Source: a bacterium
GTDB lineage: Bacteria; Bacillota; Bacilli; Lactobacillales; Streptococcaceae
Length of the DNA: 64,000 bases
Reading direction: 5' to 3'
Assembly (NCBI GenBank): GCA_905221095.1
Contig: CAJNBV010000011.1
Location: 4,775-68,774 of the forward strand
Shown here: one piece after another, positions 55,467 to 64,000 of the stretch
Layout: every line of letters starts with the position of its first letter
Numbering within the stretch: position 1 is the first letter of the stretch
Notes under the pieces: model-generated
Database searches by the model: none
What the model was told of the DNA's origin: nothing
What the model saw: the letters and a program-made list of their open reading frames with translations, nothing else
Position numbers and translations under genes: made by a program

Positions 55467-56435
55467 TTAAATCTTTTTCTCAATACTGAAAAGTGGAGAA
55501 AGTGGACGTTTTTCATGGATACGCACGATAGCATCCCCTAAAAGATGAGCAATCGAAATCTGCTCAATCTTATCAATCAAACGCTCTTCTGGCAGATAGA
55601 TGGTATCCAAAACAACCAATTTCTTAATAGCTGATTTTTGGATATTGTCCATAGCAGGACCAGAAAGAACTGGGTGCGTACAGCTTGCATAGACTTCAAC
55701 AGCACCAGCTTCTGCAAGGGCATCTGCCGCATGACAAATGGTTCCAGCTGTATCAATCATATCATCAATCAAGATACAAGTCTTGCCTTCAACCTTACCG
55801 ATGATGTTCATGACTTCACTAGTGTTCATCTTATCAACGCTACGACGTTTGTCAATGATAGCAATAGATGTTTTCAAAAATTCTGCCAACTTACGAGCAC
55901 GAGTCACCCCTCCATGGTCTGGGCTGACAACCACATAGTCAGAACCAACCATACCACGACGCTCAAAATAATCTGCAATCAGAGGAGCTCCCATCAAGTG
56001 ATCCACAGGAATATCAAAGAATCCTTGAATCTGCGCAGCATGCAAGTCGATTGTCAATAAACGATCCACCCCAGCTACTTCAAGCATATTTGCGACAAGT
56101 TTTGAAGTGATTGGCTCACGCGCTCTCGCCTTTCTATCCTGACGTGCATAGCCATAGTAAGGCATGACAACATTGACAGATTCTGCACTCGCACGCTTCA
56201 AAGCATCTACCATAATCAAAATTTCAAGCAGATTGTCATTTACAGGCGAACTAGTTGATTGTAGGATAAAGACGTGTTTCCCACGGATTGATTCTTCGAT
56301 GTTAACCTGAATCTCTCCATCTGAAAATTGGCGAACACTTGATTTCCCCAGCTCTATCCCAATCTCCTGCGCCACACGTTCTGCCAATTCTTTATTAGAA
56401 GAAAGGGCAAACAGCTTTAAATCAGAAAAAGACAT
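55467..56435 (-). CDS. prs: Ribose-phosphate pyrophosphokinase
   Basis: 322 residues. It makes PRPP for purine, pyrimidine, His and Trp synthesis. ATP-site residues lie in [16 protein letters not shown] (about 100-115), and the PRPP loop is [12 protein letters not shown] (about 219-230). The start [11 protein letters not shown] is the standard N terminus; the frame runs 13 codons further without a ribosome site. It sits downstream of the dut-radA operon behind a terminator. Confidence 0.95.
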   Translation of the reverse strand: MSFSDLKLFALSSNKELAERVAQEIGIELGKSSVRQFSDGEIQVNIEESIRGKHVFILQSTSSPVNDNLLEILIMVDALKRASAESVNVVMPYYGYARQDRKARAREPITSKLVANMLEVAGVDRLLTIDLHAAQIQGFFDIPVDHLMGAPLIADYFERRGMVGSDYVVVSPDHGGVTRARKLAEFLKTSIAIIDKRRSVDKMNTSEVMNIIGKVEGKTCILIDDMIDTAGTICHAADALAEAGAVEVYASCTHPVLSGPAMDNIQKSAIKKLVVLDTIYLPEERLIDKIEQISIAHLLGDAIVRIHEKRPLSPLFSIEKKI

Positions 56436-56524
56436 GATTTCCTCCGGTATATATGTATCGCTTGTGCTTTTCACAAGATTTTTCCATCTACCATTGTAGC
56501 GCTTTTTGCACTATTTTTCAATCA

Positions 56525-56556
56525 AAAATAAAAGAAGGGCACCATATTTGTACCCT
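56525..56556 (-). terminator. Terminator after PrsW-like gene
   Basis: GGGTAC and GTGCCC flank a short loop, followed by TTCTTTTATTTTT on the minus strand. Confidence 0.6.
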
Positions 56557-56580
56557 TGCATCATTCTTTTGAAAAATATT

Positions 56581-57396
56581 CTAGTTCATCAACTCATTGT
56601 GCTTCTCAACAAAGCGATAAGCCTGATAAAAACCATAAAGAGTAATAGCCATAACCACTGGAATCGCTAAGGGCAACTCTGTCTCCAACTCCACAAAAGG
56701 AGAATTAAACAGGAAGTGAGTTCCCAAGGCTAAACCTAGGAAAAGAAGCCCCTGTTTCTTGCCAACCTTCTGTCCTTTATAGGCTCTGTAAAGCAAGTAA
56801 ACACCTACTACAGCCAAACCTGAAAAAGTCCAGTGAGAGGCAATTCCTGAGATGATACGCTCTAAAATTCTCGAAATAGTAAAGTCAAATCCCTCTGGCA
56901 AATCCGTACGAATATAGCCAATATCCTCAATCATTTGAAATCCCAAACCAGAAGCAATACCTAGTAAAAACAAAGATTTTAATTTTCGCACAGGAATCAA
57001 AGACAAAACAAAAACAAGTGGCAACAATTTCAACGGTTCTTCTACCAAAGGAGCTACAATAGCACTTTCAAAGGCATTTAAAAATGCACTATCTGGGAAA
57101 AGAACGCCCAGTAAATCATGGATATAGGTATTCGCAAAGCTAGACAACCAGCCTGAAAGGAACATCCCTCCCAATAAAGACAAGATCAAGGCATTCTTTG
57201 GCAATTCCCATTTTTTCCCAATACGGAAAAGGAAATAAAGAGCCGGAATCATGTAAAAGAGAGCTAGAAAGATAGAAACTCCCATTAGTCCATATTCCGC
57301 ACCTGACATCGAACCATCCGTATAGTAGATGGTTTCATATTGTAAACCAATACATAGCAATAAGATAAAAATAAATAAAATGCTGTTTTTCTTCAT
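56581..57396 (-). CDS. PrsW-family intramembrane metalloprotease-like protein
   Basis: 271 residues with about seven or eight membrane helices. The family motifs are LVEEPLKLLPLV (Glu-Glu, about 117), FQMIEDIGY, SHWTFSGL and THFLFNSP. Relatives cleave membrane regulators or show protease-like folds; the target here is unknown. It is last in the dut-pgm-radA-cah run and so probably shares the competence-linked promoter. Confidence 0.82.
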   Translation of the reverse strand: MKKNSILFIFILLLCIGLQYETIYYTDGSMSGAEYGLMGVSIFLALFYMIPALYFLFRIGKKWELPKNALILSLLGGMFLSGWLSSFANTYIHDLLGVLFPDSAFLNAFESAIVAPLVEEPLKLLPLVFVLSLIPVRKLKSLFLLGIASGLGFQMIEDIGYIRTDLPEGFDFTISRILERIISGIASHWTFSGLAVVGVYLLYRAYKGQKVGKKQGLLFLGLALGTHFLFNSPFVELETELPLAIPVVMAITLYGFYQAYRFVEKHNELMN

Positions 57397-57420
57397 ACAC
57401 TTTCTTTCTAAATGAAGTAT

Positions 57421-57918
57421 TTATAGTTCTACGACTGTCATACTTCCTGTATCCACATCGTAAATAGCACCAGAGATAATGACATCGTCTGGTATTAGGG
57501 GAGATTCGATAAGGAGTTGCATATCCTCGCGTACACTCTCCTCTATATCTTGGAAGGGCAAAAAGTCCTGGTCTGACACATCGACACCTAGTTCCTCTTT
57601 CAGATACTCCTGAAAAGGTCCATTTTCAAAAGTCTGGGCACCACAGTCTGTATGGTGCAACACCACAATCTCTCTTGTTCCCATCTGTTGCTGGGAAATA
57701 ACTAGCGAACGAATCATGTCCTCAGTCACTCGACCACCTGCATTCCGCAAGATATGAGCATCCCCAAGTGCCAAACCTAGAGCTTGCGCAACGTGCAGAC
57801 GCGAATCCATGCAGGTCACAATAGCTACTCTTGTTTTGGGTTTAAGTGGCAGATTTAACTGCCCATGTAGGGCAACATAAGCCTGATTGGCTTGCATAAA
57901 CTGTTCAAAATACGACAC
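57421..57918 (-). CDS. Beta-class carbonic anhydrase
   Basis: 165 residues, starting at GTG five bases after GAGGAGG. A longer ATG frame of 188 codons has no ribosome site. Zinc ligands are Cys36 (TCMDSR), His89 and Cys92 (HHTDCG), and Asp38/Arg40 form the dyad. It interconverts CO2 and bicarbonate. It lies 72 bp after radA in the operon. Confidence 0.9.
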   Translation of the reverse strand: MSYFEQFMQANQAYVALHGQLNLPLKPKTRVAIVTCMDSRLHVAQALGLALGDAHILRNAGGRVTEDMIRSLVISQQQMGTREIVVLHHTDCGAQTFENGPFQEYLKEELGVDVSDQDFLPFQDIEESVREDMQLLIESPLIPDDVIISGAIYDVDTGSMTVVEL

Positions 57919-57990
57919 GATTCCCTCCTCGAAAATTTGATAGTCAAATATTTCTCCTATCTTATCATTTTTAAAAGGATTTGTCACGGA

Positions 57991-59352
57991 TTATGCAAAG
58001 ACCTTTTTCAAAACTTCCTGAATCGTTGTCACTCCAATGACCTGAATTTCCTTAGGTGGAGTGATTCCTGTCAAGGAATTCTTAGGTACATAAATCTTAG
58101 TAAAGCCCAGTTTAGCAGCTTCATTGATACGTTGCTCGATACGATTCACGCGCCGAATCTCACCCGTCAAGCCCAGTTCGCCTACAAAACATTCCTGAGG
58201 ATTGGTCGGCTTGTCTTTGTAGCTCGAAGCAATGGCAACAGCAACAGCCAAGTCAATGGCAGGTTCATCCAATTTAACACCGCCAGCAGATTTGAGATAG
58301 GCATCCTGATTTTGCAAAAGAAGCCCTGCCCGCTTTTCTAAAACAGCCATAATCAGACTCGCACGATTAAAATCAAGACCTGTCGTAGTACGTTTGGCAT
58401 TTCCAAACATAGTTGGTGTCACCAAAGCCTGAACCTCCGCCAAAATCGGACGCGTTCCTTCCATGGTCACAACGATTGACGAACCAGTAGCCCCATCCAA
58501 ACGCTCCTCTAGGAAAACTTGGCTCGGATTGAGTACCTCAACCAGACCACCCGACTGCATCTCAAAAATCCCAATCTCATTGGTGGAGCCAAAACGGTTT
58601 TTGACCGCTCTTAGGATACGAAAGGTATGGTGGCGCTCTCCTTCAAAGTAAAGCACTGTATCCACCATATGCTCCAACATACGTGGACCAGCCAAGGTAC
58701 CTTCCTTGGTCACATGCCCTACGATAAAAATCGCAATATTGTTGGTCTTCGCCAACTGCATGAGTTCAGCCGTTACCTCACGTACCTGAGAAACAGACCC
58801 CTGCACCCCTGAAATCTCAGGAGACATAATGGTCTGGATAGAGTCAATAATGAGGAAATCTGGCTGAATGCGCTCCACCTCTGCTCGAACACTCTGCATA
58901 TTGGTCTCTGCATAGAGATAAAACTCGCTATCAATATCACCCAAACGCTCTGCACGTAGTTTAATCTGCTGGGCAGACTCCTCCCCACTGACGTAGAGAA
59001 CCGTTCCCACTTGGGACAACTGGGTTGAGACTTGTAGTAGAAGCGTTGATTTCCCGATTCCAGGATCCCCACCAATGAGGACAAGACTTCCCGGTACCAC
59101 TCCGCCTCCAAGTACACGGTTGAATTCCTCCATCTCCGTCTTGGTTCGATTAACGTTGATTGAAGTCACCTCAGCCAGTTTCATAGGCTTGGTTTTCTCA
59201 CCTGTCAAGGACACACGCGCATTCTTGACCTCGGCAACCTCAACCTCTTCTACAAAGGAAGACCAAGACCCACAGTTGGGGCAACGTCCCAGATATTTAG
59301 GGGAATTATACCCACAATTTTGACATACAAATGTCGCTTTTTTCTTTGCGAT
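57991..59352 (-). CDS. radA: DNA repair/branch-migration helicase RadA, ATC start
   Basis: 453 residues if initiated at ATC 59352. The N-terminal zinc finger has Cys10, Cys13, Cys24 and Cys27 ([17 protein letters not shown]). The RecA-like core shows [11 protein letters not shown] and KNRFGS, and a Lon-like domain ends the protein. The frame back to the nearest upstream stop contains no ATG, GTG or TTG before the zinc finger; the first canonical start would delete the finger and give 407 residues. AGAGG lies six bases before the ATC. RadA extends D-loops during transformation, which fits the com-box-led operon. Confidence 0.9.
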   Translation of the reverse strand: MAKKKATFVCQNCGYNSPKYLGRCPNCGSWSSFVEEVEVAEVKNARVSLTGEKTKPMKLAEVTSINVNRTKTEMEEFNRVLGGGVVPGSLVLIGGDPGIGKSTLLLQVSTQLSQVGTVLYVSGEESAQQIKLRAERLGDIDSEFYLYAETNMQSVRAEVERIQPDFLIIDSIQTIMSPEISGVQGSVSQVREVTAELMQLAKTNNIAIFIVGHVTKEGTLAGPRMLEHMVDTVLYFEGERHHTFRILRAVKNRFGSTNEIGIFEMQSGGLVEVLNPSQVFLEERLDGATGSSIVVTMEGTRPILAEVQALVTPTMFGNAKRTTTGLDFNRASLIMAVLEKRAGLLLQNQDAYLKSAGGVKLDEPAIDLAVAVAIASSYKDKPTNPQECFVGELGLTGEIRRVNRIEQRINEAAKLGFTKIYVPKNSLTGITPPKEIQVIGVTTIQEVLKKVFA

Positions 59353-59365
59353 GATAAACCTCTTT

Positions 59366-59905
59366 CTATATCTCTAACTCACACTCAATCACTTGGCAAA
59401 AATCAATCTTCTCATTTGGCACAAACTGGCGCATGAGCATTCCGTGAGTTACAATGATAATAGTTTTATAATTTTTATATTTTTCTAAAGCTCTTAAAAA
59501 ACGATGACGCATCTCTAGATCAGTTTCATAGCGATAAGGAGAATCTTCAGATAAACCTCCTTGATGTTTTAGATAATATTCATGAGCTACCAATACACTA
59601 GTTAAATCAGAGTTAGTGCCATCTAAGTCTGGACGCCACTCATGAAAAAACGGCTCCACAAATAAGTCCAATCCTGTTTCAACTGCTATATAATGGGCTG
59701 TTTCTAAAGCCCTCGTCACAGACGATGAAATAATAATCTCTGCCTTTCCAAAACATGCAGTTTTAGCAACTTCTTTTGCCAGACTGCGACCTTTTCCTGT
59801 CAATGGCGCTAAATCACGACCAAAACCACTATAGAGTTGCGGATTTTCAAGTTTATCAAGCATACTATAATCTGGCTCTCCGTGACGTATAAAGATAATC
59901 TTCAT
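59366..59905 (-). CDS. Histidine phosphatase (phosphoglycerate mutase-like)
   Basis: 179 residues. The catalytic histidine is in [10 protein letters not shown] (3-12), the second in [12 protein letters not shown] (about 152). [11 protein letters not shown] carries the conserved Arg. The substrate is unknown. I start it at MKIIFIRHG, just after the dut stop (the codons touch); the longer frame overlaps dut and lacks support. Confidence 0.85.
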   Translation of the reverse strand: MKIIFIRHGEPDYSMLDKLENPQLYSGFGRDLAPLTGKGRSLAKEVAKTACFGKAEIIISSSVTRALETAHYIAVETGLDLFVEPFFHEWRPDLDGTNSDLTSVLVAHEYYLKHQGGLSEDSPYRYETDLEMRHRFLRALEKYKNYKTIIIVTHGMLMRQFVPNEKIDFCQVIECELEI

Positions 59906-59906
59906 T

Positions 59907-60350
59907 CTAGTGCCCTGTCGATCCAAATCCACCAGTTCGAACACCATCAGCTGCATCTCCATCTGCAATTAAGAAAGGCGCAAAGACAGCCTGGACCACA
60001 CGTTCCCCAACTTCGAGAATCACTTCTTGGTCTGTGATATTCTTCATCTGAGCAAAAATATGCCCTTCATTCCCAGGATTTCCATAATAATCCCCATCAA
60101 TGACCCCAACTGAGTTAATCAAAACTAAGCCCTTCTTACGAGGATTTGAAGAGCGATCATAGAGGTAGAGAACCTCAGTTGGCTGCATATAAGCCTTAAC
60201 CCCTGTCGGAACCAAGACAATCTCTCCTGGCGCAATAACCGTACGCACAGCAACCTTTAAGTCGTAACCAGCCGCATGCGCTGTCTCACGCTTCGGCAAC
60301 AAATTTTTATCTGTAAAAGTCGAAACCAATTCAAAACCACGGATTTTCAT
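59907..60350 (-). CDS. dut: dUTP diphosphatase
   Basis: 147 residues. It hydrolyses dUTP to dUMP. The conserved motifs are present: RETAHAAGYDLKVA, DRSSNPRKKGLVLINSVGVID and the C-terminal GGFGSTGH loop. It is first in the dut-pgm-radA-cah-prsW run and about 50 bp from a com-box-like element. Confidence 0.93.
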   Translation of the reverse strand: MKIRGFELVSTFTDKNLLPKRETAHAAGYDLKVAVRTVIAPGEIVLVPTGVKAYMQPTEVLYLYDRSSNPRKKGLVLINSVGVIDGDYYGNPGNEGHIFAQMKNITDQEVILEVGERVVQAVFAPFLIADGDAADGVRTGGFGSTGH

Positions 60351-60398
60351 AATTTTCTCTTTTCTATTATCATTTATTCTAGATTATTCTATCTTATT

Positions 60399-60406
60399 TA
60401 TTCGGA
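60399..60406 (-). promoter_or_regulatory. Com-box-like element before dut-radA operon
   Basis: TCCGAATA after CTTTTT on the minus strand, 7 of 8 to the sigma-X site TACGAATA. In pneumococcus this operon is known to be induced late in competence. Confidence 0.6.
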
Positions 60407-60415
60407 AAAAGCACG

Positions 60416-60497
60416 AAAAAAAGAGCACACAATTCAAATCGCTTAGGGCTGCTGGATTCCTCCCCTGACCCGCTTCACGCAGAACTGTTGCTCCACT
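60416..60497 (-). ncRNA. ffs: Signal recognition particle RNA, small bacterial type
   Basis: About 80 nt on the minus strand. The conserved SRP domain IV core is GGGTCAGGGGAGGAATC then CAGCAGCCCTAAGCG, closed by GAGCAACAGTTC pairing with GAATTGTGTGCTC, followed by TTTTTTT. An extended promoter TGTGATATAAT is at 60502-60507. It scaffolds Ffh for membrane targeting. The exact 5' end is estimated. Confidence 0.88.
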
Positions 60498-60536
60498 GTT
60501 TATTATATCACATTCCTATTCATTTTAAAAGAAAAA

Positions 60537-61004
60537 TTATTTTTTCCGTCTATTTCTAAAAAAGTCCTGCATAATAGCTGCGCATTCATCTTCCAAAATT
60601 CCCGTTTCAACCTCCACACGATGATTGAGACGCTCATCTGTCAAGATATCATACAAACTCCCAGCAGCGCCAAATTTCTGGTTTTTAGCCCCGTAGACCA
60701 CGTTTGGAATGCGGGCAAGCCCAATCGCCCCACTACACATGACACAAGGCTCAATGGTCACAAAAAGCGTGCAATCCAGCAAGCGCCAACTCTCCTCACT
60801 CAAGTTCGCATTCTCTATAGCCATAATCTCCGCATGCATAACCGCTCGCTGCAATTCCTCACGTGCATTATGCCCACGACCAATGATTTCCCTATCTTTG
60901 ACAATCACACAACCAATTGGAATTTCATCGTGTTCTAAGGCAATCTCAGCCTCTCTCAAAGCCTCTCTCATAAAGACTTCTTTTTCTTCAAGCGTATAAT
61001 CCAT
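60537..61004 (-). CDS. tadA: tRNA-adenosine deaminase TadA
   Basis: 155 residues of the cytidine deaminase fold. Zinc ligand His and proton-shuttle Glu lie in HAEIMAIENA (about 57), and the two Cys in PCVMCSGAI (about 87-95). It makes inosine at the wobble position of tRNA-Arg. It lies between purA and the SRP RNA gene. Confidence 0.93.
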   Translation of the reverse strand: MDYTLEEKEVFMREALREAEIALEHDEIPIGCVIVKDREIIGRGHNAREELQRAVMHAEIMAIENANLSEESWRLLDCTLFVTIEPCVMCSGAIGLARIPNVVYGAKNQKFGAAGSLYDILTDERLNHRVEVETGILEDECAAIMQDFFRNRRKK

Positions 61005-61059
61005 CTCTTTTCCCTTTTCCTACTTATAGATTTTATTATTATATCATGATTCCCAACAC

Positions 61060-61085
61060 AAAAAAAGCCACCGAATGCGGTGACT
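61060..61085 (-). terminator. Terminator after purA
   Basis: CACCG and CGGTG flank a 4-base loop (GTCACCGcattCGGTGGC), followed by TTTTTTTG on the minus strand. Confidence 0.8.
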
Positions 61086-61101
61086 CTATAGGGAGATTAT
61101 T

Positions 61102-61167
61102 ATGAAAAAGAAAAGTTTAGGATATTTGTTACAACAAGTTAGGAGGTCTTCTTGTAACTGTCTATAG
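61102..61167 (+). CDS. Candidate 21-residue basic peptide
   Basis: On the plus strand, in the purA-tadA gap, GGGAGATT precedes ATG and 21 codons beginning MKKKSLGYLL, including QQVRRSSCNC, to TAG. A TATAGT follows it. The ribosome site is good, but nothing else supports coding. Confidence 0.25.
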   Translation: MKKKSLGYLLQQVRRSSCNCL

Positions 61168-61204
61168 TATACCCGACCTATCTTAAACAAATCTTAAAAA
61201 TCTC

Positions 61205-62560
<1,356 letters not shown>

Positions 62561-62721
62561 TTACAATTTATTATAAGAAAAAATTGCCTTTTTATCAAGA
62601 AGAAACAATAGAAAGATTTGCTATTTCCAACTATTAAAAAATGATTTAGAAAAATTACCAGCTATTTATTGTTATATTGCCATAAAAAAGTAAGTTTGTT
62701 CGGAAATTTACTAAAATTACC

Positions 62722-62958
62722 TCAACAAGAAATAAAACCCCGATTCATTATCATCTTTTCAAGATACAAACGATAAGCAACACGATAATGGTAAACGATA
62801 AAATCCCTACGGCACCCAATGCCATATCGAACTAAATAATAAATCAAAAATTTAAAATGAAAATGTTCCCATTCCCAATTATTATCAAAGAAAGTAGCAT
62901 ACTCTTCTTCGATACTCTCATAGAAATCAGTCATCTGATCATAAATACTTTGTAGCAT
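62722..62958 (-). CDS. Small conserved protein of unknown function
   Basis: 78 residues (80 if the ATG two codons earlier is used; GGAG is nine or three bases away respectively). Rich in Tyr, Phe and acidic residues at the N terminus (IYDQMTDFYESIEEEYATFF), with a Trp/His patch and a basic aromatic C-terminal half. I recall a similar small gene upstream of purA in pneumococcus. No motif identified. Confidence 0.6.
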   Translation of the reverse strand: MLQSIYDQMTDFYESIEEEYATFFDNNWEWEHFHFKFLIYYLVRYGIGCRRDFIVYHYRVAYRLYLEKMIMNRGFISC

Positions 62959-63207
62959 AAGCATACACTCCTTTACTTTTTATGACCTTATTCTAACAAA
63001 AAATTATAAACAGTTATTATAAAATCCTGAATTGCTCAAATACCAACCTCAACAAGATAGAAAATAAGAAAAGTTGACAGAATAGAAATAAATATCTTAC
63101 ATCAAAAACAAACTATTAAATCCTTAAAAATAAAAAATTTCCTATAAATGATTGAAAAAATTATCCTGTTCTGTTTCAATAGTAATAAATATTTCTCCAA
63201 AGTTCTT
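62959..63207. other. A+T-rich gap before IS remnants
   Basis: About 250 bp of A+T-rich sequence with no supported gene or clear repeat. Confidence 0.5.
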
Positions 63208-63393
63208 CAACTTATCACAAAATTACTCGACATTAAAGACCCTAATATCAAAATTATGGATGTCATTAATAGGGCACTAAGATTCCTTACCTCGAAACGA
63301 CCGGTATGTCTACTAGAAATCTTCTAATAAAGCGACGTTTTAAGTGCTATCAGTGTTAGAAAATGATGGTAGCTGAGACTTCTATCGTCAAGA
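63208..63393 (+). pseudogene. Decayed ISL3-family transposase remnant
   Basis: It aligns with the start of the transposase at 63573 onward (ATCACAAAATTACTCGACAT, then after an internal deletion AAGATTCCTTACC and CGACGTTTTAAGTGCTATCA), with stops such as the TAG after TGCTATCAGTGT. An older, internally deleted copy next to the younger element. Confidence 0.75.
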
Positions 63394-63448
63394 AAAATAT
63401 CACTTGTCATTAGGTGCAAGACAGATTATTAATTACATAACAAAAAAA

Positions 63449-64000
63449 AGCTCTATAATATTTGTAGTGGGTAAATCCCCTATAGATATTATGGAGCCTA
63501 TTTTGTTGTAGAAAAAAAGTCCCATAAGATCTATAATGAAAAGTGACCAAACAACTCATTAGAAAGATTCATATGGAACAATTACATTTTATCACAAAAC
63601 TACTCGATATCAAAGACCCTAATGTCCAAATTATGGATATCGTGAATAGAGATACACACAAGGAAATCATCGCTAAACTGGATTATGAGGCTCCATCTTG
63701 TCCTGAATGTGGAAATCAAATGAAGAAATATGACTTTCAAAAACCCTCTAAGATTCCTTACCTTGAAACTACTGGTATGCCTACTAGAATCCTCCTTAGA
63801 AAGCGTCGTTTTAAGTGCTATCATTGCTCTAAAATGATGGTCTCCGAGACCTCTCTCGTCAAGAAAAATCACCAAATCCCTCGTATTATCAACCAAAAAA
63901 TTGCGCAAAAGTTGATTGAAAAAACTTCTATGACCGATATTGCTCATCAGCTTTCCATTTCAACTTCAACTGTCATTCGAAAGCTTAATGACTTCCGTTT
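63449..64000 (+). mobile_element. ISL3-family insertion sequence (IS1167-like), cut by window end
   Basis: The left end GCTCTATAATATTTGTAG is followed by a ~120-bp leader and a transposase frame that runs past the window. The type is assigned from the transposase and the end sequence as I recall IS1167. The right end and target duplication are not visible. Confidence 0.7.
63573..64000 (+). CDS. ISL3-family transposase, N-terminal part
   Basis: 142 codons are visible, beginning MEQLHFITKLLDIKDPN. A zinc-finger region has CPECGNQM (about 43) and CYHCSKMM (about 82), as in ISL3 transposases. A helix-turn-helix (TSMTDIAHQLSISTSTVIRK) lies at the end of the window. The catalytic DDE part is outside. 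The frame is intact so far. Confidence 0.85.
   Translation, partial: MEQLHFITKLLDIKDPNVQIMDIVNRDTHKEIIAKLDYEAPSCPECGNQMKKYDFQKPSKIPYLETTGMPTRILLRKRRFKCYHCSKMMVSETSLVKKNHQIPRIINQKIAQKLIEKTSMTDIAHQLSISTSTVIRKLNDFR

Noticed and set aside
57991..59214. RadA as a 407-residue protein starting at GTG 59214
   Set aside because: This would remove the conserved Cys4 zinc finger encoded in the same frame just upstream.

Overview
The window comes from a streptococcus of the mitis group (S. pneumoniae, S. mitis or S. pseudopneumoniae). Evidence: seven pneumococcal-type BOX repeats, several choline-binding surface proteins, comAB with a ComE-type direct repeat, com-box (sigma-X) promoters, and the block purA-tadA-dut-radA-cah-prs-polA-araT-recO-plsX-acpP-comAB-pur-bgaC-gad-agaS, which matches my memory of the pneumococcal chromosome. 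The species is not settled: strH, which I recall between purB and bgaR in TIGR4, is absent, and the accessory blocks are unusual.

Layout. 0.2-7.1 kb: galactoside/amino-sugar operon (bgaC, gadV-W-E-F, agaS) on the minus strand with its divergent GntR regulator. 7.3-23.2 kb: purine biosynthesis genes purC-L-F-M-N-H-D-E-K-B, minus strand, interrupted by a HEPN-like accessory protein (8.7-10.1 kb), a small membrane protein, two hairpin-rich inserted elements and a duplicated purM 5' end. 23.4-27.0 kb: comB and comA. 27.2-29.7 kb: a bacteriocin-like locus with double-glycine peptides, immunity-like membrane proteins, decayed peptide genes and, most strikingly, a six-unit tandem array in which each ~125-bp unit has a com-box-like element, a ribosome binding site and a 16-17 residue micro-ORF. 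29.8-33.4 kb: a LytTR response regulator and two HPK10 histidine kinases, made by a partial duplication that left a 69-codon regulator stub. 33.6-37.1 kb: two paralogous choline-binding proteins flanking an Rgg-type regulator.

37.7-45.4 kb: housekeeping genes acpP, plsX, recO, araT, a YeiH-type membrane protein, a CoA-binding protein and polA. 45.5-55.4 kb: an island of four monocistronic choline-binding protein genes bracketed by two inverted Rpn (PD-(D/E)XK) loci, each with a com-box-like promoter and each followed by a duplicated C-terminal fragment. 55.5-62.5 kb: prs, a PrsW-like protease, carbonic anhydrase, radA (apparently starting at ATC), a phosphoglycerate-mutase-like protein, dut, the SRP RNA gene, tadA and purA. 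63.2-64.0 kb: an ISL3-family insertion sequence cut by the window end, beside an older remnant.

How the parts may fit: competence links several blocks. ComE-type repeats precede comAB. Com-box-like elements precede the dut-radA operon, both Rpn genes and every micro-ORF. ComAB could export the double-glycine peptides encoded next to it. I infer that the 27-34 kb region is a competence-linked peptide/bacteriocin and quorum-sensing locus.
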